Below, piece by piece: positions 37,480 through 47,072 of a stretch of DNA of 64,000 bases. This stretch comes from Mesodorylaimus sp. YZB2_4 (taxonomy: Eukaryota > Nematoda > Enoplea > Dorylaimida > Dorylaimidae). Made by a program: the position numbers and the translations under genes. Numbering within the stretch: the first letter of the stretch is position 1; each line of letters starts with the position of its first letter. The stretch spans positions 62,001 through 126,000 of the forward strand of contig JASANH010000086.1 of NCBI GenBank assembly GCA_030248295.1, in the 5' to 3' direction. The notes below the pieces were generated by a model. That model saw only the letters and a program-made list of their open reading frames with translations, ran no database searches and had not been told where the DNA came from.

Positions 37480-37761
37480 ACCAATTTATTCCCCCGAGCT
37501 TCTACGAGTTCGGTTCGCTTATTTGACCATTGATTAGCGAGCGTCGGGTGGTACCAGCTCTTGATGCTGGTTCCCGATTGGCTAGTCTTTCAAACCAGCG
37601 CCACGCCCCCTCCACCGTCTGGCGTTTGAATTTCGTCAGACGAGCGTCTGGTCGTCAAACGGTTGCTAACTGGTTTTTTCCGGATCAGTTGCGTGGTATT
37701 ATTAGGAGCTTCGGATAACCCGAGGTAAGTCTGCTGTATGTTTTTGTGGGTTTTTTATTGA
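37480..37761 (+). promoter_or_regulatory. Probable promoter and 5' leader of the capsid cluster
   Basis: No convincing ORF is present. An inverted CCAAT word (GATTGGCTAG, about 37577) is followed by a GC-box-like CCACGCCCCCTCC (37600-37612). A good donor (GAG|GTAAGT) lies at about 37721-37722. This fits a promoter and leader feeding the three packed frames downstream, but no TSS evidence exists. Confidence 0.35.
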
Positions 37762-38400
37762 ATGGCTACAGCCCCTGCAAAAAAAGACAAAGCTCGGTCG
37801 GAAGGTGTTTTTGAGAAACACCTTTCCTTATCAGTACCACTTTTTGTTGGACCGACATCAGGATTTCCAAAGTCGGCCATCGCCATTTGGCAACCTAAAA
37901 TTAAAGCATTTGAGTTGAAATTTTAACCCATTTTAAATTTTTATCCTTCTTCGACTGTAAATTCGTGGTGGTTCATTAATCTAAAACGATTAACTGTCAG
38001 GGCCATTTCTACTATTTCCTCGAACATCTTGGAACGTATTTATCTTCAGCCGGTGGCTGTCCTATGCGATCAGGTCGAGACGCGGTTAGTCGGTGGTAAC
38101 GGAGTCGCGCAGCCTATACTCGACGTAGCCATCTTGAAACCACCCTTCGATCCCCTTATTTTCACATATTCGTATCAGGCTTCGCCCCCAGTCATTCCTG
38201 GATCGAACTCTGCCCTTTATACGGGACCGACTGTATTGGAATTTTTACATTTCAGACTAGACTCGCTGTTGCGTTTGGCTGATCCATCGTCATCGCCGAT
38301 CAATATTGATCCATTTCCGGCTGATGCGATTGAATACGGGAGTTTGGAACTGACATTCACAGCGGCGAGCTCTCTTTCTTATGGCAAATTTCACAACTGA
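37762..38400 (+). CDS. Possible minor capsid (penton-like) protein, two exons
   Basis: The main exon (38001-38400) has no Met in frame, and its acceptor (CTGTCAG) needs a phase-2 upstream exon. The ATG at 37762 followed by a GTCGG-type donor at 37797 supplies exactly that, giving 144 aa. Glycoprotein A uses a similar GTCGG donor. The sequence is rich in beta-strand-like hydrophobic alternation and Pro/Ser turns, compatible with a single jelly roll, and it lies directly upstream of the major capsid gene as in other Polintons. Assignment rests on position and composition only. The ATG frame also reads on alone for 53 codons, so a separate mini-ORF is possible. Confidence 0.42.
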
Positions 38401-39195
38401 ATGGCAGCAATTATTGAAACTTTCAAGTCTGGTTTGGTAGAAATTCGTGACGACGCTTCGCATTCATTAGCTGCTACGACTAACAAGAAGGCATCGGCGA
38501 CCAAAAGGAAACGTTCGCAGCCCGCGAAGAAGAAACAAGCCTCGACTACAGGGACTACTACTAGTACTACTACGACCTCGACGTGTGAGTCGCAAGATAG
38601 AAGAGCCGTTTCTCCCCATCTCGATCCTCAACGCAAGCCGAGACCATTGCCAAATCGATTAGCTATTCAGTATCCTCAACGCGTTCGAATAGAAAATACT
38701 CATAATCGCCTTCGTCGTCAGAGCGATCAACAACCGTTTAGTTCAGATTTTGATTCGCATTATCAACAACAACATCCTCGCCCAATTAGCAGGCGCGGCA
38801 AGAAAAGGCCGATTGCTGACGGTGCAAGCCCTTTCGCAATTTCTCGAAGGCGTCTTCCGATTGACGAATTCTGTGACGATTTGTTATCCGACGAGGACAA
38901 AGATTCTAATCATCAACTCAAGACTATTGCTACCGCATCTATTAGGGGACAACGAACGCGGAAACTGGTGCAGAAGCGCAAAACCAAGGGGCAGAAAGAT
39001 TATCTACTAGATTACGAAGGAGATTACGAGTCCGATCCAGAGTCTGAAGAGGAAAAAGAGCAGAAAAGTGTCAGAATCAGCAGGGGCGGACATCGTTTGA
39101 CTACAATTCGAGAAGGAGAGGAACAAGATCGAGCGGTAGCGGTAGAAGAAGAAGAAGAAGAAGAATACGACGACGACGACGACGAAAATGAGTAG
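38401..39195 (+). CDS. Basic-to-acidic low-complexity protein, 264 aa
   Basis: It starts at the ATG that touches the previous stop (TGAATG) and ends eight bases inside the next gene (ATGAGTAG). The first 60 residues are Lys/Ser/Thr-rich (KKASATKRKRSQPAKKK), the middle is Arg/Gln-rich, and the end is a Glu/Asp run. It is likely disordered. A DNA-condensing core or scaffold role would suit the charge pattern and the place between capsid genes, but no family is recognised. Confidence 0.62.
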   Translation: MAAIIETFKSGLVEIRDDASHSLAATTNKKASATKRKRSQPAKKKQASTTGTTTSTTTTSTCESQDRRAVSPHLDPQRKPRPLPNRLAIQYPQRVRIENTHNRLRRQSDQQPFSSDFDSHYQQQHPRPISRRGKKRPIADGASPFAISRRRLPIDEFCDDLLSDEDKDSNHQLKTIATASIRGQRTRKLVQKRKTKGQKDYLLDYEGDYESDPESEEEKEQKSVRISRGGHRLTTIREGEEQDRAVAVEEEEEEEYDDDDDENE

Positions 39196-41883
39196 CCACT
39201 TGTTAAAGACGACATTAAAGAGGAGAATGAAAAAGCGAACTGTCAAAAATGGTGGTGCAAAATCCAGCGGAGAGGGCGTTCAAGCTCGTGCGGCTGCTAA
39301 AGAAGCTGAAGAACTGGCAATTTTGGCCACTAATTATACTGGAACTGTGGCTAGTTTGAATCAGCTAATCTATAGGTGAGCGTTAATCTCTTTACTTGGT
39401 CATTTCTTGCGAGCATTTTTAATGAAAAAAGGGTTGAAAAGAAGGCTGACTCGTTTACTTTGTATGTTTTATTTTTATAGCACACCACCCGAGCAGCAGG
39501 ATGTCGAATCTCAGTCTTTGGAATCGAGGTCTTCGTCTTCGGTTTTCCCCGTTAAAGTATGAGCTAGTTTATGCTCTGGTTTTTTTTGTGGGTCAAAGAC
39601 AAGCGTGTTTTTTCCAGGGTTCTGGGACGATTGATTTCTATTTGGAACCAGCTGGTAGTTCGAATTTATCAGTCAGCCTGTTAGACAGTTTTTTCATGTT
39701 CAAAGTGCAAATTGTTCGAAGCGACGGAAGCAAGCTTTTACCTACTGACAAGGTGAGAAAATTCCAATTTATTGTCAAATTCTACGTCAATTTCCATTTT
39801 TAGGTCAGCACGATTCCGTTTTTGCTAAACACCATGATTAAACGGTGCGCCCTTTACGTAAACGAACAGCTGCTAACTGGTGAGCTTATCATTTTTGAGC
39901 TTATTCTGTAAAGCAAAAAATTCTTTTTTTTGCGTTTCTATGTAGCTTCAACATCCAACAATCATCATTATCAAAGTTTTTTTCAAGCCGTCTGCAACTT
40001 GAGGTAAATGAAAGAAAAAATGCAAATTCTGCTGCTAATTTTTAAAGAAAAGCAAAAAATGAGATGTGTCATTTCAGCGATTCAACGAAGCGTTTCTTGC
40101 TATCCACCAGTTTATTTCTTCCCGACGTCGAGATTGACGCCTACACTATCGACAACTGGGACGGTTTGGGTATAAGTTCTAATTTACGTCAGCGCGCGGG
40201 CATGTTCGCCTCGTCGAATGTGGTCACATTGTTGGGACGTTTGATCGACGAGACTTCGCTGGCGCCCAGATTCTTTCCACCTTCCACTTCGTTCAGGTGC
40301 GATTTTCTAGTCTGCGTATAGCAAAAAGCATTTACCCAACTCGAGTCGTCTCTCATTTCTTTCAGATATCAGCTAACGCTCAATTCTAGCAATTTCATTC
40401 TAATGGCGGATAGTTCAATCGATAATTATCAGTTTCAAGTTGTAGAAGCAAAGTAAGTTGCACTTTTTTTGAGCCTAATCCATTGCCACCCTTGCTGCTG
40501 AAAAAATAGCCAACCAAGATTGTTTATTTTTCTCGGACAATGTGGCCCTTTTTCTCGTGATCACGCGTAAAATGCCTCCTTTTTTTCTGGTTCTAGGATG
40601 ATGGTGTCGCGTTATCGGCTTCGTCCGCAAGCCCTCGCTCGACAACATCATTTGCTGAACACGACCGGCTTGCATTATCATTTCCCGAGGTTGGACACCA
40701 GAATAATTCTCATATCAAAGGATGATACGGCTGCGAATGCGGAAATTTCGAGAGGTGACCTTTTGTATTTTTTTAGAAACGGTTCCTTTTTTGGCTAATC
40801 CATAGCGGCTTGTTTTGATAGGTCGTTGCCCGGATAGGCTGACTTTGTTTTTGGTCCCGCAGCGAGCTATCATAGCGGAAGAAATGAAATTGAATCCATT
40901 TCACTTCAAACCGCATTATCTCAGCGAGCTTCAGGTGGGTTTTCTTGCAACAGGCTCTTTTCTTTACGTTTTTGGCGAAAAAAATCAATAATGTTGTTTT
41001 TTTTAGGTTTTCCTAAATCAGACTCCGTACCCCAGTATTCCGTATCGCGTATCGACCGGCGATGTTCTCGATGTGGTCAAAGCGGATTTGGCCTATTTTT
41101 TGCTGATGCGAGAACTGAATCTCTCATCCTCGTTCAGCATTTCGCTCCGAGACTATACCAATAGTTTGTTCTTCCTCGTCATTGATTTGTCGCGGGATCA
41201 TTCGAGCGGAATGCGTGCCTCGTAAGTTTATCTTTTAATTTGTCTGGCTTCAACGTAGGTAAAGAATTAGCCTATTTCTGATACGTCATCATTGGATGTG
41301 CCATTTTCTCAAGTGACATTACTGATCTGTCATTTTTTCTATGATATTTCTTATTTTATGAAGCAAAATCTGTAATCTTTTTGATACGCCATCGCTGATA
41401 AGATATTTCTGATATGTTATCGCCGATATGTCATTTTGTGATTAGCCATAACTGATATGCATAGCCCGTTATGTTATCACTGATATATCATTTCTGATAT
41501 GTTATCACTGATGTTATTTTGTGATGAGCTATCACTGGATATGCTGCTCCTAATATGTTATTACGGTTGTGCCATTTTAATGTGCTAATCATAGAAATGC
41601 TATTTTCTGATATGTTATCAGTAATGTATCATTTTCTAATACGTTTTCAAAATTTTGTTTTTTCAGGTATTTATCATCGAACGAAGAAGGGTCGCTCATG
41701 CTACGCGCCACATTTCAAAAGGGTGCTCAAGAACCGCTGGCGATGGTCGCTATAGGTAAGTGAGCGTGGACTAACCACTTTTCTCTGGGAACACCCATAT
41801 TTTAAAATTCTTTTTTCTATTTAGCTGAATATCCAGCTGTTCTCACGCTTCACGGGGACAGAAGAATTAGCTGTTCGATATGA
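39188..41883 (+). CDS. MCP: Major capsid protein, probable double jelly roll, 12 exons
   Basis: Exons: 39188-39375, 39481-39556, 39618-39752, 39804-39879, 39946-40003, 40078-40296, 40366-40452, 40597-40754, 40822-40934, 41007-41221, 41667-41755 and 41825-41883. All are GT..AG and give 490 aa. After a basic N-terminus, the body follows the order typical of Polinton/adintovirus hexon proteins: a GTIDFYLEP strand block, FKVQIVRSDG, ALYVNEQLL, a GRLIDE block, an NPFHFKPHYL block, and a GSLMLRATF strand near the end. Recognition is by block order and spacing, without alignment. It would form the icosahedral shell. It overlaps the upstream frame by 8 bp and is convergent with glycoprotein B. Confidence 0.82.
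41270..41645 (+). repeat. Degenerate TGATATGTTATC repeats in capsid intron 10
   Basis: The 445-nt intron 41222-41666 is mostly imperfect copies of a unit like CTGATATGTTATCACTGATATGTCATTT. All other introns of this gene are 50-145 nt, so the repeat accounts for the excess length. Confidence 0.7.
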
Positions 41884-42151
41884 TTATGTTTATATTGTAT
41901 TATGATATATTTTAGTAGTAGTAGAATTCTGTTTTCTGTTAGCGAATACACGTCCACGCACTCGCAGCTGGTGTGATTTTCTGTTGCTTGTTTTAGCATA
42001 TAGCATTTTTCAGCCTAAGCCTTGCGCGATATACTGCTGATGCATCATTTCATATAACTTTGGTGTGTGTTGATTTTAAAATGCGTGGGATTTAAAAAAT
42101 TTAACCCATCTGGTGAGCATTTTCATTTTATTTTTATCAAGAAAAAAACAC

Positions 42152-42191
42152 TGTCAAAAAATATTTGTGCACAAAAAAATATTTTTTGACA
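42152..42191. terminator. Hairpin between two convergent genes
   Basis: TGTCAAAAAATATTT (42152-42166) is exactly complementary to 42177-42191, with a 10-nt loop, in the gap between the capsid gene (+) and glycoprotein B (-). It is followed by A-rich repeats to 42270. A role in 3'-end formation is inference. Confidence 0.4.
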
Positions 42192-42289
42192 ATTGATTAT
42201 TCAAAAAAAACCAAAAAAATTTGATTATTCAAAAAAACAAAAAAACAAAAAAATGATTTAAGAAACCAAAAAAATATTCTACGTTATCT

Positions 42290-44238
42290 TTAAACTTTGC
42301 TAACAGCAGCAGTTTCAGACATGATCTTGGTCCAATTCGAATCTATAAATTCGAGATCATAAATAGTCAATATCAAAATATAGGCATTTATATCATCAAC
42401 ACGATCCGAGTCAAAATGTAAAGCCTCTAAAAACTTGGCAATTTTTTGATACATGGTTTTTGAGCTCATTTTCTTTAGTGATTGGATTTTTGTGTGGGGG
42501 AAGCAATGTAAAAAATTTGCCATCAATATTGAACGGGGTAGTTTTCTCGCGTTTTTGTCCAAACTATCATCAAAAATTCGTTTGTAAATATCTCCAAAAC
42601 TCATTAGCGCATAAATCGAGTCTTTATCTATAAATATGTGTAAAATAATTATAATGGTAAATGTGACTGCGCTATATTGTAATAATTTAGTAGATTACCC
42701 GTTGTGAGTGGTTTCCTCAAATAGAATCCATCCGGCCATTTTGAATCTGGTATTGGTTCATCGATTTGTATAGTACTTTTTTCGTTAGATGTTGAGGGCA
42801 ATTCTAAAATTGAGCAAAAAATTTTTAAAATGTAAATAAGAAATAAGGGCGGTTGTTTCTTTAGTTTTACCTCGTTTATCATATAATATTTCTTCGTCAC
42901 TGCTCGAAGACAAGTTAGGACTGTGGAGTTGTGGTGAGCTAACCAGAGCCGATGCGCCGTCTTTTGTGTAGGAATCGAATGGGTTTTCAGTACGCACTAT
43001 GTTTTTCGGTTTCACATCCCTCTGTTTCGAAAACTGTCCTGATTTAAATCGCTGTAAATTTTCAAATATTTTTCGCTCCTGCGTTCTCTAAAAAATGTGA
43101 TCTGATCTGATCCGACAGGTAAGGACACACAAGTTATGTGGTCTGACAGGTTGTGATGAGGACACACAACGAGTTGACACGCATAACTTATGGTCTACCC
43201 ACCCACAAAGACATAGTAATTACTAGACTATAGTATCGCAATCAATCATAAAAATCGCTACTTACAAGAAAAGCCTCGTTTCGTCGAGGTGCATGGGGGC
43301 GTCGCTGTCGATTTTGACAAAAAATTCTAATACGATGCCGACATAAATAAATTGTAATGGAACCGGAAGACAAGGCGATTATTCCCATGATGGATGAAAT
43401 ATATTCGATTATAGTAATTGTTAGCGTCCTGTCTTGATCTAGGGTAGTGGGAGGCGATGCGGGAGAATGTTCAATGGATTGCAAACCTTGAAGCTGGCTT
43501 TTTGTCATAAGTATTCTGGTGGTGGTGGTGGTTGTAGTGGTGTGGGTTGGTTGAGAGCTTTGATGGAAACTGAAATAAAAGAAAATAAAAAACCGAGGTT
43601 AAAAAAAAGGTTTAACCCTTAGTTGGTCCAACTGTTAGCACCATCAAGTTGCAACAGTAAGATGCCTATGCTAGAAGATAGTTCTTCCCCCAGTAGTCTC
43701 TGGACCCAAGAGTTGGACCAACTAAGGGTATGAGCGTAGTGTATATGTGAGTGAGGGAGTGAGCAAGTGAGTGAGTAACTAGATGAACTTACGTTGATTG
43801 AAGTGATACTAGTGCCGACTGTTGCAGTCCGCAAAATTGTTGGCAGTTGTGAATGATAAGACCGACAAATGTGCGGAAGAGTTGAGATTTGCAAAATTCT
43901 CGACAGTTGAAATCATTTAAATTTGCATTTAATCGAGTTGCGCTCGGAAGTAATTCTTGAATGTTGAAAGTTGACCAGGAAGCATCAGAAATTCGAAAAA
44001 AATAAATAGCCGATGGATTTTGGCACGTCAGATACTGCGATCTGTCAATGATCGGGCCACCGCTGCACTTGAGGATGATATCCGCTCCGCTCGAACTAAC
44101 GCACTCACATTTTCCCGATACACCATCGGTCATCTACGTACGTGAGAAATATGTTTAAAAAACCGAAGAAAATACAAAAAAACCAATTACCTGAATGCCA
44201 TAATTTATTACCGAAAAAATCAAAAATAAGCCAACCAT
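42290..44238 (-). CDS. Membrane glycoprotein B, paralogue of A with a long tail
   Basis: Exons (minus): 44238-44191, 44133-43793, 43569-43266, 43051-42871, 42803-42699 and 42627-42290, giving 438 aa in frame. Exon 1 is a hydrophobic signal peptide. Exon 2 carries the same Cys-rich domain as glycoprotein A, sharing GGPI, CQ, IY-x-x-RISD, ATRL, NCR-x-FC and NC. Exon 3 begins with a Thr run and holds one transmembrane helix (IIEYISSIMGIIALSSGSITIYL). The tail is longer than in A: a Ser/acidic segment, then a helical domain of about 100 aa (exon 6) that I do not recognise. Introns 1 and 2 have the same phases as in gene A, so one gene arose from the other. It is convergent with the capsid gene. 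Confidence 0.76.
43616..43728. mobile_element. 113-bp foldback element inside a glycoprotein B intron
   Basis: An 18-bp end (CCCTTAGTTGGTCCAACT, 43616-43633) is perfectly inverted at 43711-43728. It sits in the intron between exons 2 and 3. No clear target duplication is seen. It is followed by a GTGAGTGAG low-complexity stretch. Confidence 0.6.
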
Positions 44239-44499
44239 TTCTAAAATGACCCGTTTTTTCCTCAAAAAATTTGATGAAACACAAGTTTTCGGAAATCTAT
44301 TATCTGCGTATCTATCGCTTGCGAAACCACACTCAATGCCAATTCACCCCTCGCCAATCAATCAATCCATCAGATTATGATGTCCACGAATCTGCTAGGA
44401 CCAGCAGGAAAAAAAAAACTGGTTTTTTTCTTCTTATATCATTCCATAGACTATAACCTAATTACCTTTTTTACGTGCACCCTTGAGCGCCAAAATTTG

Positions 44500-44735
44500 A
44501 AGGTAGCCAACTGTCCATAACAAGAATCAGCAGCAGGCATAAAAATGACCGCATAAGTAATGCTAGGTACAAAAGCGACTGCGTATGTTGAGCATAAAAC
44601 TGACTAGCTACGTATGCTAGGCATAATATAGGCATGTTATGCCGGCATAATATTGCGCATGTTGCGCATAAAAGCGACTTCCTACGTTATACACACATAA
44701 TAAGTGTAATGTAATGCCTTTTCGAGGGGTCTTAT
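44500..44735. repeat. Imperfect GCATAAAAGCGACT-type repeats
   Basis: Words such as GCATAAAA(G/T)CGACT, CGTATG(T/C)T and GGCATAATAT recur several times before the palindrome. No coding capacity is evident. Confidence 0.5.
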
Positions 44736-44739
44736 TATC

Positions 44740-44775
44740 GCTTCGACCCGTTTATGTACATAAACGGGTCGAAGC
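44740..44775. repeat. Perfect 36-bp palindrome
   Basis: The sequence reads identically on both strands from GCTTCGACCC to GGGTCGAAGC, centred on GTAC with no loop. It stands at the left edge of the minisatellite region. Confidence 0.95.
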
Positions 44776-44844
44776 AATCTAAAATGGAAAACGCGCGCGC
44801 GGAAAACGGATACCTCCACCCGCCAGTCGCCATTTGCTCATGTT

Positions 44845-45365
44845 TTTTTAAATTTCCCTCCGGCGCATTGTACCTGAGCATCTTTCAAGCTCGCTCTTGC
44901 GTTTTTGAATTTCCCTCCGCCGCATTGTACCTGAGCATCTTTCAAGCTCGCTCTTGCGTTTTTTTGAATTTCCCTCTGGTGCAATGTACCTGAACATCTT
45001 TCCCGCTCGCTATTGCGTTTTTGAATTTCCCTCCGGCGCATTGTACCTGAGCATCTTTCAAGCTCGCTCTTGCGTTTTTTGAATTTCCCTCTGGCGCAAT
45101 GTACCTGAACATCTTTCAAGCTCGCTCTTGCGTTTTTGAATTTCCCTCTGGTGCAATGTACCTGAACATCTTTCCCGCTCGCTATTGCGTTTTTGAATTT
45201 CCCTCCGGCGCATTGTACCTGAGCATCTTTCAAGCTCGCTCTTGCGTTTTTTTGAATTTCCCTCTGGCGCAATGTACCTGAACATCTTTCAAGCTCGCTC
45301 TTGCGTTTTTGAATTTCCCTCCGGTGCAATGTACCTGAACATCTTTCCCGCTCGCTCTTGCTCGT
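44845..45365. repeat. 57-59-bp minisatellite, about nine copies
   Basis: The unit reads GAATTTCCCTC(C/T)G(G/C)(C/T)GCA.. TTTC(AAG/CCG)CTCGCT(C/A)TTGCG, then a T run of variable length. Because most units are multiples of 3, frames stay open on both strands, but T-run changes break them. I therefore do not call a protein here. Two alternating subtypes (AAGCTCGCTCT and CCGCTCGCTAT) suggest higher-order duplication. Confidence 0.92.
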
Positions 45366-45762
45366 TCAAACGCAAAACGAAAAATTTGCAGTCCATTTTA
45401 TTTACATTTTATAAAAATATTTACACAAATTCAAAAAACATACATACAATATTTACATGGAAATTGTAAAAATTATATTAATGTATGGGCCTTTAAAAAA
45501 GACCCATACATGTGGCAACCTGATATTCACCAAAATTCGTGGCCGCCTTGCCGTCGCCGCCCGTTGTCGAAATAACTAGATGCCTTTTCGTTTACTCCAT
45601 TAAGTATATACCTATAGGTAGGTAGTGACGCCTCCCAAGCCTTTGCGTGTGCGTGCGCTCGTCCAATGACTAGAGGCACCCTAAAACATTTACCCACCCA
45701 CCCACCTATTCTTCCATCCGAGCCAGTTATGCGTGTCTATTTGCGAGGCCGTTTTTATTCGA

Positions 45763-46017
45763 ATGCTGAAGGAAACTAAGCACAAGCATAAGCATAAGCA
45801 TAAACATTTTTACAACATTTACAAACTTTGCATTAATCACATTTTACATAGACGCATAACTGCTAAGGTCAGCTGGCTGACTGGTCGGCTGCTTGCTCGT
45901 GGCCACTTGGGAAAAGGAAAGCATCGAGGGGATGGGAAGACGGATTTCATTCCATCTCAACATCAAAAGCCGAGAACGCCGGGCAAAATTGACGACGATC
46001 TAAGCGTCGAACAATAA
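45763..46017 (+). CDS. Small basic ORF with KH repeats
   Basis: From ATG 45763 the frame encodes about 84 aa beginning with Lys-His pairs (HKHKHKHKH, from an AAGCAT run), followed by a basic middle (LLARGHLGKGKHRGDGK). No family is recognised. The His/Lys run could be chance low complexity, and a CATTTTACATAG acceptor-like site inside suggests part may be intron. Confidence 0.25.
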   Translation: MLKETKHKHKHKHKHFYNIYKLCINHILHRRITAKVSWLTGRLLARGHLGKGKHRGDGKTDFIPSQHQKPRTPGKIDDDLSVEQ

Positions 46018-46058
46018 ATCGCACAAAACGCGTGTGCGGACGTAGGCTAATTGCATAG

Positions 46059-46241
46059 ATGCGCCTGGAATACGATGGAAAATCGATGAAAGTGCGGAGC
46101 ATAAGGCTGAGGGTGAATCATTTGATACGTGGAAAGCGGCTCGGGCATCGGGTGTCAAACGAGGCCTACAGTTTTGCTGCTACTACTGCTGCTGTTGCGA
46201 GGTTAATTCTTGTTGCGACTCGACAAAAGATTCTTGGCTGA
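46059..46241 (+). CDS. Small basic protein with hydrophobic C-terminal helix
   Basis: A 60-aa frame starts at ATG 46059. Its N-terminal 35 residues are Arg/Lys-rich, and the end is an Ala/Leu/Val helix (FAATTAAVARLILVA). This basic-then-hydrophobic build resembles the small core peptides of adenovirus-like virions in outline only. An ATTAAA polyadenylation word overlaps the 3' end (46248-46253). Its 3' end faces the minus frame below at only 5 bp. Confidence 0.38.
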   Translation: MRLEYDGKSMKVRSIRLRVNHLIRGKRLGHRVSNEAYSFAATTAAVARLILVATRQKILG

Positions 46242-46246
46242 TTTTA

Positions 46247-46405
46247 TTAAAAAAGTTTTTTCCAGCTAATTTCTCTGGACGATTGGTTCGAATCCAGATC
46301 CGGATCCCAGTCTGGTTCCGAATTCTGATCTGAGCAATCATCGTTCCTAGATGTAGTAGAGAGTAGAAAAATTAACGACGGGTCGCTGAGTAAAAAGTTA
46401 GCCAT
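46247..46405 (-). CDS. Small acidic minus-strand ORF
   Basis: From an internal ATG near 46405 this frame gives about 52 aa: a hydrophobic start (MANFLLSDPSLIFLL), then an Asp/Ser-rich part (SDQNSEPDWDPDLDSNQSS). An AATAAA word begins at the stop codon, a compact 3' end. The start may lie in an upstream exon. Confidence 0.33.
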   Translation of the reverse strand: MANFLLSDPSLIFLLSTTSRNDDCSDQNSEPDWDPDLDSNQSSREISWKKLF

Positions 46406-46479
46406 CGCTGTTAAAAAAGTTTGCTGGCTGAATTGTAAGGGGAAGATAGAAAACTGTAAAAAAACGATAGCAATCAATA

Positions 46480-47020
46480 CTTGGTCAACACATAGGAAAA
46501 CTAGCGAAAAGGTGGAAGACGGGCGCTCTGCAGACGAAGCATTGATAAGTTACGCTCATGGGGTGATGCTCGGCAATCATGCATACTATAGTTCTCATTT
46601 ATATTTTCAAATCTTTCTACAGTAACCTCGCTCAGGGCGTACAAGAGCGAAATGCGAGTGCAGCCGGAACACGTCGTTTCTGTCTAGGTCGTACATGATT
46701 TATTATGTCCATGATTTATTATGTGACATTTAGTAAGTGATCGATTAATGGGACAATCTCCGGCGCCACCAAGTCGACTAATAACTCCTATCGCGCAGCA
46801 GATCGTGCACGTGAACTAGAAGATGAAAACTTGGGTCCTTTTTTCCAAAAACGAAAAAGCCTACATCACACACATGCGAGAAGTTGAGGCTTTCACGTGA
46901 CTAGCGACAGATGGCATATAGTTTTCTTGAGACAATGAAAAAAACTGGAATTTGTCCTGTGTAGTTTTTGAAGCTCGTTTATTTTTCAAAGAATAATTGA
47001 TTGCCTGAGGGATCCAAATA
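46480..47020. other. No recognisable gene
   Basis: Only short frames are present. The right end leads into the TATA box at 47025. Confidence 0.4.
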
Positions 47021-47024
47021 GGGG

Positions 47025-47032
47025 TATATAAG
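47025..47032 (+). promoter_or_regulatory. TATA box
   Basis: TATATAAG stands 41 bp before the ATG at 47073, placing a start site near 47055-47060. It probably drives the small membrane protein and/or the dual-frame genes downstream. Confidence 0.65.
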
Positions 47033-47072
47033 AAGGTGTTTTCTAGCACTTAGTATTGAGTTAGATAAATCG

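Noticed and set aside
38029-38400. Penton-like exon as a stand-alone gene from an internal TTG
   Set aside because: There is no ATG in the frame; a spliced start at 37762 explains the phase, so a stand-alone CDS was not called.
44838-45329. 163-aa minus frame across the minisatellite
   Set aside because: It has no start context or domain and consists only of the repeat unit; open frames exist on both strands because the unit is a multiple of three.
45481-45512. Hairpin ATGTATGGG..CCCATACAT as a histone-type 3' end
   Set aside because: The stem is only 9 bp with a large loop and there is no coding gene ending next to it.
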